Shown here: piece by piece, positions 7,073 to 13,936 of the stretch
How the letters are laid out: each line of letters starts with the position of its first letter
How positions within the stretch are numbered: the first letter of the stretch is position 1
The notes under the pieces: model-generated
The model's input: the letters and a program-made list of their open reading frames with translations, nothing else
Told to the model about the DNA's origin: nothing
The model's database searches: none
From: MAG-120531 sp029242825
GTDB taxonomy: Bacteria; Bacteroidota; Bacteroidia; Flavobacteriales; Flavobacteriaceae
NCBI GenBank assembly: GCA_029242825.1
Contig: JAQWTF010000096.1
Span: 1 to 18,765 of the forward strand
Direction of reading: 5' to 3'
Length of the DNA stretch: 18,765 bases
Position numbers and translations under genes: made by a program

Positions 7073-8380
7073 CTATTCAAAAACTAATATGAAGTAGTTC
7101 TTTTTTCCCCTTTGCAGCAACACATACTTTTGATCAATCAGGTCTTTCTGGCGAATCAAATACGTTTCACCCACCTTTTCTTTATTAACAGAAATGGCGT
7201 TTTGTTTTAATTCTCTTCTGGCATCGCCATTGGATTTTAAAAAGCCAGTTTCAGCAGATAAAGCTGCGATCATATCCAATCCGTTTTCCAAATTCGCAAA
7301 AGGCAGTACTGCTTGAGGAACGCCTTCAAACACCGCTAAAAAGGTTTTAGTATCTAAGGCTTTTACCGCTTCTGCAGTAGTTTTCCCAAATAAAATATCA
7401 CTGGCTTTTACGGCATTTTCATAAGCTTCATGACCATGTACTGCTGTAGTTACTTCCTTGGCAAGATTTTTTTGAAGCAACCTTAAATGAGGCGTATCTT
7501 GGTGATCAATAACCAATGTAGCAATGGTTTCTTGGTCTAGTAAGGTGAATATTTTAATGTATTTCTCTGCATCTACATCAGAAGTATTTAGCCAATATTG
7601 AAAAAATGCATAAGGAGAGGTTCTGTTGGCGTCTAACCAAATGTTACCCCCTTCTGTTTTCCCAAATTTAGTTCCGTCTGCTTTAGTAATCAGTGGGCAA
7701 GTTAATGCGTATCCTTTACCTCCTCCAATTCTCCTGATGAGTTCTGTTCCGGTAGTGATATTTCCCCACTGGTCGGACCCACCCATTTGTAAGGTACACT
7801 GGAAGTTTTTATACAGGTGTAAGAAGTCATAACCTTGGACCAATTGATAGGTAAACTCAGTAAATGACATGCCCTCAGCAGCTTCTGAGGAAAGCCTTTT
7901 TTTCACAGAGTCTTTGGCCATCATATAGTTTACGGTAATGTGTTTCCCTACGTCTCTAATAAAGGATAGAAAAGAAAAATCTTTCATCCAGTCGTAATTA
8001 TTTACAAGAACGGCTGCATTAGGCGCCTGTGAATCAAAGTCTAAAAACCTAGAGAGTTGTTCTTTTAAAGCGGCTTGGTTGTGTCTTAGGGTGGCTTCAT
8101 CCAGTAAATTTCGCTCATTTGATTTTCCTGACGGATCACCAATCATTCCAGTAGCTCCACCAATTAATGCGTAGGGTTTATGTCCCGCAATTTGAAAATG
8201 CTTTAATAGCATAACCCCTACTAAATGACCTATATGTAAAGAGTCTGCTGTTGGATCTATACCCATATATGCAGCACGCATTTCACTTAATAAGTGTTCC
8301 TCAGTTTCCGGCATGACGTCGTGCAACATACCCCTCCATTTTAATTCAGCAATAAAATTTGTAAGCATTCTCAGTTCCAT
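7073..8380 (-). CDS. tyrS: Tyrosyl-tRNA synthetase
   Basis: This class I aminoacyl-tRNA synthetase charges tRNA-Tyr in the cytoplasm. Length is 435 residues, typical of the bacterial TyrRS. DPTADSLHIGHL (42-53) contains the HIGH signature, GSDQWGNITTG (201-211) is the tyrosine-binding region, and KFGKTEGG (238-245) is the KMSKS equivalent. The C-terminal region from about residue 370 (RRELKQNAISVNKEKVG) is an S4-like RNA-binding domain. ATG 8380 is used; ATG 8368 (MLTNF) is an equally plausible start four codons in. A -7 box at 8396-8403 supports its own promoter. Stop overlaps a weak inverted repeat. Confidence 0.97.
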   Translation of the reverse strand: MELRMLTNFIAELKWRGMLHDVMPETEEHLLSEMRAAYMGIDPTADSLHIGHLVGVMLLKHFQIAGHKPYALIGGATGMIGDPSGKSNERNLLDEATLRHNQAALKEQLSRFLDFDSQAPNAAVLVNNYDWMKDFSFLSFIRDVGKHITVNYMMAKDSVKKRLSSEAAEGMSFTEFTYQLVQGYDFLHLYKNFQCTLQMGGSDQWGNITTGTELIRRIGGGKGYALTCPLITKADGTKFGKTEGGNIWLDANRTSPYAFFQYWLNTSDVDAEKYIKIFTLLDQETIATLVIDHQDTPHLRLLQKNLAKEVTTAVHGHEAYENAVKASDILFGKTTAEAVKALDTKTFLAVFEGVPQAVLPFANLENGLDMIAALSAETGFLKSNGDARRELKQNAISVNKEKVGETYLIRQKDLIDQKYVLLQRGKKNYFILVFE

Positions 8381-8395
8381 AAAAGATTAGAAAGA

Positions 8396-8403
8396 CAAAT
8401 ATA
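8396..8403 (-). promoter_or_regulatory. -7 promoter element of tyrS
   Basis: The minus strand reads TATATTTG, an exact TAnnTTTG match, 15 bases before ATG 8380. This gives tyrS a promoter separate from the small type IX gene upstream of it. No tRNA-dependent leader (T-box) could fit in the short leader. Confidence 0.5.
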
Positions 8404-8457
8404 ACTTTTATTCGAAAGAAAATCCGGAGAGGATGGATGGAAAATAGGAAGGGAATT

Positions 8458-8772
8458 TTATTTGATCACGAGTTTCCTAGTGCTGCTTTTTGCTTCAGCA
8501 AAGATTTTAATCACGTAAATACCAGGCTTGATCTTTGGAAGGGCCAACTCTTTTGTTTTGAGTATTTTCTCAAGTACTGGGGTGCCAAAAACGTCAAATA
8601 AAATAATTTTTTTTGGGGCTACGAGGTCTGTCTCAATGAATACTTTGCCTTGGGTCACTGGATTGGGATAAATTTTTAGCCCAGGAATTTCTGCAGACTC
8701 ATTTTGCTGTGCAAAACCAGCAGCAAACACAAAGAATAAAAGTATGTAGAGGACTTTTTTCAAAAAAAACAT
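8458..8772 (-). CDS. Signal peptide plus type IX secretion sorting domain only (T9SS type A CTD, no cargo domain)
   Basis: From ATG 8772 the protein has 104 residues. Residues 1-21 are a signal peptide (FFLKKVLYILLFFVFAAGFA, cleavage expected before QQ). After a linker of about ten residues, GLKIYPNPVTQG (31-42) begins a type A sorting domain that continues through IILFDVFGTPVLEK (57-69) and GIYVIKIF to the terminal RKLVIK. That fills the whole mature chain, so no passenger domain exists. An in-frame GTG at 8781 is disfavoured because it lies upstream of the likely transcription start. Expected fate: export to the periplasm, then recognition by the type IX machinery, with the CTD cleaved or anchored. 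What it does without a passenger is unknown. Phased repeats lie upstream at 8800-8835. Confidence 0.85.
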   Translation of the reverse strand: MFFLKKVLYILLFFVFAAGFAQQNESAEIPGLKIYPNPVTQGKVFIETDLVAPKKIILFDVFGTPVLEKILKTKELALPKIKPGIYVIKIFAEAKSSTRKLVIK

Positions 8773-8783
8773 TTTTAGCACAA

Positions 8784-8791
8784 TAAAGATA
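8784..8791 (-). promoter_or_regulatory. Probable -7 element of the small type IX sorting-domain gene
   Basis: The minus strand reads TATCTTTA, one mismatch (final A for G) from TAnnTTTG, 11 bases before ATG 8772. A weak -7 with phased repeats at the -33 position is what an activator-dependent promoter would look like. Confidence 0.35.
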
Positions 8792-8799
8792 CATTTTTT

Positions 8800-8835
8800 T
8801 TGTTACGACAGTCTTAATGAGTTGTTAACGAGTCT
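8800..8835 (-). promoter_or_regulatory. Candidate PhoB/OmpR-family operator: direct repeats with 11-base period
   Basis: On the plus strand TTAATGAGT (8814-8822) and TTAACGAGT (8825-8833) are identical at 8 of 9 positions and start exactly 11 bases apart. A third TTA starts at 8803, in the same phase. On the minus strand the 11-base units end TAACAA, TAAGAC and TAACAA. They cover and extend upstream of the expected -33 region of the predicted promoter at 8784-8791. PhoB and PhoP regulators bind tandem direct repeats spaced 11 bases, and a PhoB-family regulator is encoded at 13238. Binding is inferred only. Confidence 0.4.
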
Positions 8836-8854
8836 CTTGATTTGTGCAGAGGGC

Positions 8855-8884
8855 AAAAAAAAACCCGGCTGGAAGCCGGGTTTT
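8855..8884 (-). terminator. Rho-independent terminator after the beta-helix lipoprotein gene
   Basis: A perfect 11-base stem (8860-8870 with 8874-8884; core CCCGGCT/AGCCGGG) encloses a three-base loop. On the minus strand it is followed by a run of T through 8855, so it terminates transcription coming from the lipoprotein gene that stops at 8924. The stem is A/T flanked on both sides, so it may work weakly on the plus strand too. Confidence 0.9.
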
Positions 8885-8923
8885 AAAACTAAATAATAAA
8901 AGCTAAATGATGGTTTTAGGTCA

Positions 8924-10138
8924 TTATAGGCCTTTGGTCCAGCCAGCTGTCCAAGCAGGAGCGGCAGCGCTATTTCCGGCGCCAGTAGCTACACCTTCTG
9001 TGATAAAGTTTTGAGTAGCCCCAGTGTAATCTGTAGTTTTATAGCCATCAATAGGCGTGTCAAACTGCATGTCTGTGATGTTTAGATCTCCAGCTTCAAT
9101 TCTGTTGGCTGCATCAGTATCCGTATCTTTTACTTTAACTCCTAAATTAATTCCTTTGGTGTAAAAGTTGTTGATTGTGAATTTTCCGCCACCTTCTTTG
9201 AAATACAGCGCACCTTCTGTTACAGGACCTACTACGGTAATGTTTGAAAGTGTCGTTGTTGTTAGTGGTGTTACACTACTGTTGTCTCCATTGTTAGATC
9301 CTTCAATTCCGGCTTTAGCAGCTCCGGAGATATACCAGTAATCTCCATTACCTTGCCATCCGTCTGCGAAGTCAATACCGTCATCTTCAGAATTGGTAGA
9401 CACTAGATATTTACCGTTTACTGTTCCGCCAAAGAATTCAATACCGTCGTCTCCACCGTTGTAAGATTGAACATATTCTACTGTAGTTCCAGAACCTACC
9501 CCAAAGAAAGATACTCCATTAAATTCTTTAGAAGAATTAAATGCAGCTCCCGTATATTCTACTCTAAGGTATTTTAGTACTCCAGAATTATCATCTGAAA
9601 CAGTTCCTCCATAAGTAAGGTCTCCTACTTCAGACGTTGCTGTACTACCCACATTGGTAGGTGCTTTTCCACAAAGCACTAAACCACCCCAGTCACTAGA
9701 AGTAGGGTTGGCTGACCCAGAAGTCATTACAACTGGATTAGCTGCGGTACCGTTAGCGAATATCTGACCTCCTTGTGCCACAGCAATATAAGAAGAAGTT
9801 CCGCCAGTAGCTATAATGACAGTTCCCGCAGGAATGGTTAATTTACCACCGTCTTTAATAATATATGCCCCTGTTAGATTGTATGCTTTAGAAGCGTCTA
9901 GCGTTTTAGCTTCTGAAAGTTCTCCTTCTAAATTTTCTCCAGTAGTATCTGGCGTGTTGTCCCCAGGAACTTCGGATCCAGGACAGGTCACACCTGTAGA
10001 GCCACCACAATCTATTCCAGTTTCGTTCCCATTTTGAATACCGTCATTGTCTGTGTTTGGTGTTTCATCCTTGGAACATGATACAATTAATGTAACTATC
10101 GATAAGAACGCTACATATTTTAAAATAGTTTTTTTCAT
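8924..10138 (-). CDS. Surface-type lipoprotein with beta-helix-like repeats, partner of the TonB-dependent receptor
   Basis: This 404-residue protein has a lipoprotein signal ending LIVSC (Cys21). The next residues, SKDE, fit the K-(D/E)2 lipoprotein surface-export signal described in Capnocytophaga, so exposure on the outer face is likely. NGNETGIDCGG (36-46) is a short Asp/Cys motif common in Bacteroidetes surface proteins. The rest has Gly/Asp-rich turns such as SDWGGLVLCG, NGGDDGIEFFGGTV and SEDDGIDFADGW, which suggest a right-handed beta-helix. No catalytic motif and no SusD similarity is seen, and there is no type IX sorting domain. It lies 93 bases after the receptor gene with no promoter between, so it is probably cotranscribed. 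It may capture a ligand for the receptor; this is inference. Confidence 0.75.
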   Translation of the reverse strand: MKKTILKYVAFLSIVTLIVSCSKDETPNTDNDGIQNGNETGIDCGGSTGVTCPGSEVPGDNTPDTTGENLEGELSEAKTLDASKAYNLTGAYIIKDGGKLTIPAGTVIIATGGTSSYIAVAQGGQIFANGTAANPVVMTSGSANPTSSDWGGLVLCGKAPTNVGSTATSEVGDLTYGGTVSDDNSGVLKYLRVEYTGAAFNSSKEFNGVSFFGVGSGTTVEYVQSYNGGDDGIEFFGGTVNGKYLVSTNSEDDGIDFADGWQGNGDYWYISGAAKAGIEGSNNGDNSSVTPLTTTTLSNITVVGPVTEGALYFKEGGGKFTINNFYTKGINLGVKVKDTDTDAANRIEAGDLNITDMQFDTPIDGYKTTDYTGATQNFITEGVATGAGNSAAAPAWTAGWTKGL

Positions 10139-10170
10139 TTTTAGGTTGTATTAAATTTCTTTAACAAAAG

Positions 10171-10196
10171 AACGACCACTAGTTAAAGTAGTCGTT
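10171..10196 (-). promoter_or_regulatory. Intercistronic hairpin between receptor and lipoprotein genes
   Basis: Inverted arms 10171-10180 and 10187-10196 (AACGACCACT and AGTAGTCGTT) pair at nine of ten positions around a six-base loop; in the minus-strand RNA the odd position is a G-U wobble, so all ten pair. On the minus strand the stem is followed by CTTTTG. It could be a leaky terminator, a processing site or a 3' stabiliser setting different levels of the two proteins. Confidence 0.5.
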
Positions 10197-10231
10197 AATG
10201 TGGTTTTATGAATATGTAATCCTTGTATTAA

Positions 10232-13063
10232 CTAAAAGTTATACGATAGCGATAAATTAACATTGGTTCCTTTTTTGTAAGTAAGTACATCTATGTTTTG
10301 TACTTCTTGAGATCTTACTATGTCCGGATTTAAGAGATTCATTCCATTTAGTCCAATGCTCAAGTGTTTGTTAAGAGATGCTTTAAAAACAACATCTAGC
10401 GTAGCTACTGCTTTGTCTACTAAGTTTCCTTTCCCTTCCGTTCCTAGTGCATATATTCTGTCTGAGAAATAGTTGAAAGCTACTGTAGCCATAAGGTCTT
10501 TGTCTTCTGCAAATTGTTTAGAGAAACTAAGATCACCATTAATTAATAGGTCAGAAGCTCCTGACAATCTATCTGATTCATTAGTGAAATCTATACTAAG
10601 GGCCAGAATATCTGCAGCAGTAGTTTCTTCAATCACCTTGTCACCATCTAATTCTTGATTGGTGTGTAAGTAAGATACGTTAAGGCCAAAACTTAAATTA
10701 GTTTTTAGAAAAGCTTCTGCTGTTTCTTTCTCACTGGAGAATAAATCTTTTCTAAGTTCGAATTCAGCTCCAAATGCCTTAGCGCTGTCTCCAGTGTTTA
10801 CGTAGCTAATATCGTTGGTAGCGGAGTTTACAGTTACATCGTTGATTGGATCTTGGATGTATTTACCAAAAACTCCCAATCCAATAACTTCAGAATTTGA
10901 AGGGAATAATTCCCATTTTAAATCTAGATTGTAATCTTTAGAAGCATATAAGCTTGGATTACCAAAATATACTTGAGTAACCTCTTCGAATTGAAACAAA
11001 GCCCTTTCTTTAAATTGAGGTAATGTGTATGTTTTACTAGCTGCGAGTTTTAAATTTTGGTTTTCAGAAACCGCATATTTATAACTCAAAGCAGGAAGTA
11101 TTTCAAAAGCATTTAACGTGCTGGTGTCACCATTTGGATCTAAAGAAGTACTCCAGCTAATTTCTTGAGTAATGTCTTCTGCCCTTAAACCAAATACAAA
11201 GCTAGATTTTTCGTTCAAGGTTAATTCTAAATTGGCAAATGCCGCATGGATATCTTGTTTCCCAAAATAGGTCTGTGGATCTAAAGCATTTGGTGTATTT
11301 ATATTTCCTCTAAACGTTTCAATAGAAAATAATCCAGCCAATCTATTTTCTAAATTAAAGTAATTGTCAAGGTTGTAAACATCAGTGATTAAAGGGTGAA
11401 CAATCCTGTTGTTATTGGCATCTCTTTTAGTAATTCTAAAGTTAAACTGGGTGGCCCCAAAATCTACTTCTTTCATTTTTCCTTGATATCCAAAACTCAA
11501 TTTACCTTCGTGTTTCCCTAAGTCTTCATTGTATTTGAATTTATATACTCCGTTTAAATTAGCAGCCATTTCATTTTCATCCAAAGTTTGGTAAAATCTA
11601 TGGTTGTCTGCACCGTTTAATGTTTCGGCAAATGATTTTGGGCCTTCTGGAATATCCCAATTGCTTGGAGAAATTGTGTTCTGCCTTCTGTTGGGAATGT
11701 TGTTTTCTACTAAGTTATAAGAAAGTCCCCAATTTAAATCCAGACTTTCATTTAATTCATGTTTCCCTAATAATTGATTTACCCAAAGAGATGTTCTTTC
11801 ATAAGAAGCACGTTGAACAAAGGCGCCACCCTCTGGTGCATAATCAAATGCGTCTATTACCCCGCGATACTCTTGCTGGTTTTGGGCAGAGGTATTTACA
11901 AATAAACTATTGTATTGGATATAATTCTTTTTGTGTCTGAGTCCAATATTAGCCATGGCTGTACTATTGGTGTTGTACTCAAATGTTTGGTAATCATAAT
12001 CTCTTCTCGCAATACCTCCTACTGTTACAGAACCCCTTGTAACCCCCTCTTTATAGCTGTATCCGTTGTCAAATGAGGCTACTCCAAAAACATTTAATTT
12101 GGTTTCTTCTCCCAAAACATAAGAGTCTCCAGCCTTTAAGCTAAAACTAGTGTTTATAGGTTCATTGGCCTGTGTTCTGTCCCAACTGGTCACAAAATTA
12201 TAATTGTTTAGCGGAAATGCCGGGTAGTTTTTAGTATAAAACCCATTCTGATTAGGACCTTCATTTAAAAAGAATGTATCTACACTAGTAGCCTCTGAAT
12301 TAATTCCTGTGCCAACTTTTAAGCTAACAAATCCGTCTCCTTTGTAATCCTTAGAGACAATATCAATATTTGCGCCAGAAAAATCTCCATAATTTTCAGC
12401 GCTATAGGTCTTATCAATTCCTATAAATTCTACAATATCTGTAGAAAATAAACCAAGATCAATATTTTTTTTTGAGGGGTTGTTTGATGGTAATGGTAAT
12501 CCGTTTAGAGTAGTAATATTGTACCTATCCCCAAGTCCTCTAACAAAAATATTCCCTGAGCCTTCTTGTTTTGAGATACCAGTTGTTTTTGTCACAGCAG
12601 TAGCTATATCGCCTACACCTTTTCTGGCCAATTCTTGAGCGCCAATGGAAGTTTTAATTGTAGTGGCTCTTTTTTGATCAAGTAAAAGCGCTGTTTCAGA
12701 ATCTTTCTTAGCACTAACTGTAATGACTACTTCATCCAAGGCAACTCCTTCAGATGCTCCCATAGGGACATTAAGGGTGGTTACTTTTCCTTCAGAAACT
12801 AGTACATTTTCAATTGTTACTGTTTCGTATCCCAAATAACTAAATATTATGTTGTAACTCCCTGGAGTAATGTTTGGCAACTCATATAGACCGTCAAAAT
12901 CTGATGTGGTCCCAATGGTTGTTCCTTGAATAAGGATATTAGCAAATGCCAATGGTTCGTTATTGTTTTCTTTGTCAGTAAGTGCTCCAACAATGCTAGC
13001 GGTTTGTTGTCCTATAACAACAGAACTTACTAGAAAAAATAACATGCTCAATAAGTGCTTCAT
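10232..13063 (-). CDS. TonB-dependent outer-membrane receptor with carboxypeptidase-D-like N-terminal domain
   Basis: The 943-residue receptor would import a substrate across the outer membrane using TonB energy. A signal peptide (cleavage near VIG/QQ, residue 18) is followed by a CarboxypepD_reg-like beta-sandwich (about 22-100; DFDGLYELPNITPGSY, FSYLGYET). The plug domain (about 125-240) contains ATTIKTSIGAQELARKGVGD and NIFVRGLGDRYNITTLNGLP. A beta-barrel runs to the terminal NLSLSYNF with its C-terminal Phe. It lacks a SusC-type setting: the next gene is not SusD. A poor -7 candidate, TTTATTTG on the minus strand (13083-13090), has one consensus mismatch. It is divergent from a PhoB-like regulator. 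The substrate is unknown. Confidence 0.92.
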   Translation of the reverse strand: MKHLLSMLFFLVSSVVIGQQTASIVGALTDKENNNEPLAFANILIQGTTIGTTSDFDGLYELPNITPGSYNIIFSYLGYETVTIENVLVSEGKVTTLNVPMGASEGVALDEVVITVSAKKDSETALLLDQKRATTIKTSIGAQELARKGVGDIATAVTKTTGISKQEGSGNIFVRGLGDRYNITTLNGLPLPSNNPSKKNIDLGLFSTDIVEFIGIDKTYSAENYGDFSGANIDIVSKDYKGDGFVSLKVGTGINSEATSVDTFFLNEGPNQNGFYTKNYPAFPLNNYNFVTSWDRTQANEPINTSFSLKAGDSYVLGEETKLNVFGVASFDNGYSYKEGVTRGSVTVGGIARRDYDYQTFEYNTNSTAMANIGLRHKKNYIQYNSLFVNTSAQNQQEYRGVIDAFDYAPEGGAFVQRASYERTSLWVNQLLGKHELNESLDLNWGLSYNLVENNIPNRRQNTISPSNWDIPEGPKSFAETLNGADNHRFYQTLDENEMAANLNGVYKFKYNEDLGKHEGKLSFGYQGKMKEVDFGATQFNFRITKRDANNNRIVHPLITDVYNLDNYFNLENRLAGLFSIETFRGNINTPNALDPQTYFGKQDIHAAFANLELTLNEKSSFVFGLRAEDITQEISWSTSLDPNGDTSTLNAFEILPALSYKYAVSENQNLKLAASKTYTLPQFKERALFQFEEVTQVYFGNPSLYASKDYNLDLKWELFPSNSEVIGLGVFGKYIQDPINDVTVNSATNDISYVNTGDSAKAFGAEFELRKDLFSSEKETAEAFLKTNLSFGLNVSYLHTNQELDGDKVIEETTAADILALSIDFTNESDRLSGASDLLINGDLSFSKQFAEDKDLMATVAFNYFSDRIYALGTEGKGNLVDKAVATLDVVFKASLNKHLSIGLNGMNLLNPDIVRSQEVQNIDVLTYKKGTNVNLSLSYNF

Positions 13064-13112
13064 GATGCGTTTAAATTTTGCGCAAATAAAGTGATATATG
13101 ATTTCTCAAAGG

Positions 13113-13180
13113 TTAGGTCTAGATTAAGAATTTAAAGGCGTATAGTTATCTAAATGTTAACAGATTAAATCAATGTTAAG
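13113..13180. promoter_or_regulatory. Divergent intergenic region with TTA repeats in 11-base phase
   Basis: Between the receptor and regulator genes, GTTATC (13145) and GTTAAC (13156) start 11 bases apart, as do ATTAAA (13164) and GTTAAG (13175), and TTA at 13113 and 13124. AATGTTAA occurs exactly twice (13153-13160, 13172-13179), 19 bases apart. The last pair lies just upstream of the expected -33 of the regulator promoter, so autoregulation is plausible. TTA triplets are common in AT-rich DNA, so the evidence is weak. Confidence 0.25.
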
Positions 13181-13206
13181 CCCGTCTGAGATATAAGTAT
13201 TATATT

Positions 13207-13214
13207 TACTTTTG
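13207..13214 (+). promoter_or_regulatory. -7 promoter element of the response regulator/kinase operon
   Basis: TACTTTTG matches TAnnTTTG exactly and ends 23 bases before ATG 13238, giving a short leader. No convincing TTTG at -33 is visible, consistent with help from an activator bound upstream. Confidence 0.5.
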
Positions 13215-13237
13215 AGCATTAACCATCTTTTTTAACC

Positions 13238-13930
13238 ATGAATAATAAAGACATTAAGATTCTTTTAGTAGACGACGAGCCAGATATTTTGGAGATTGTG
13301 AGCTATAATTTATCTGCAGAAGGATACCAGGTGTACACTGCCAGTAATGGTGTAGAAGGGGTGGCTAAAGCCAAGAAAAAACAACCCCATTTAATTATTT
13401 TAGACGTAATGATGCCTGAGATGGATGGTATAGAAGCATGTGAAAAAATTAGAGCAACTCCTAGTCTAGAAAATACTATAATTGCTTTTTTAACCGCTAG
13501 GGGAGAGGATTATTCTCAGGTGGCTGGTTTTGACGCTGGTGCAGACGATTATATTACCAAACCCATTAAGCCTAAAGTTTTGGTCAGTAAGGTAAAGGCT
13601 TTGCTCAGAAGATTTAATGAAGGAACGGCAGCAATAGAATCGGAAGATATTACTAGTGTAGGAGACCTCACTATTAATAGAGAGGAATATAAAATTATTC
13701 ATAAAGGGGTTGAGTTGGTTCTGCCAAGAAAAGAGTTTGAACTTCTGGCTTTGTTAGCTTCAAAACCAAACAAGGTATTTAAAAGGGAAGTTATTTTAGA
13801 TAAGGTTTGGGGTAACGAAGTAGTTGTTGGGGGAAGAACCATTGATGTACATATTAGAAAACTCCGCGAAAAAATTGGAGACAGCAACTTTAAAACTGTT
13901 AAAGGAGTTGGCTATAAGTTTGTACTTTAG
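13238..13930 (+). CDS. OmpR/PhoB-family response regulator
   Basis: The 230-residue transcription factor has a receiver domain (about 5-125) with the acidic pair D12-D13, phospho-acceptor D56 in LIILDVMMPEMDG, T86 and K108 in DYITKPIKP. A winged-helix DNA-binding domain (about 138-229) contains LPRKEFELLALLASKPNKVF, GGRTIDVHIRKLREKIG and the terminal VKGVGYKFVL. All phosphorylation residues are present, so it should respond to the adjacent kinase, whose ATG comes six bases after this stop. The family binds direct repeats with 11-base spacing, and such repeats occur nearby (8800-8835). Similarity is to PhoB-type regulators, but no pst or phoU gene is in the window, so phosphate control is only a possibility. 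Confidence 0.93.
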   Translation: MNNKDIKILLVDDEPDILEIVSYNLSAEGYQVYTASNGVEGVAKAKKKQPHLIILDVMMPEMDGIEACEKIRATPSLENTIIAFLTARGEDYSQVAGFDAGADDYITKPIKPKVLVSKVKALLRRFNEGTAAIESEDITSVGDLTINREEYKIIHKGVELVLPRKEFELLALLASKPNKVFKREVILDKVWGNEVVVGGRTIDVHIRKLREKIGDSNFKTVKGVGYKFVL

Positions 13931-13936
13931 CAATCT

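Noticed and set aside
7037..7074. Inverted repeat AGGGTTTT/AAAACCCT between the convergent LuxE-like and tyrS genes as a terminator
   Set aside because: The loop is 22 bases, the stem only eight with little GC, and neither side has a proper T run; it also includes tyrS stop bases.
8924..13063. SusC/SusD polysaccharide-utilization pair
   Set aside because: The lipoprotein is beta-helix-like with Gly/Asp repeats, not the helical SusD fold, and no glycoside hydrolase is nearby.
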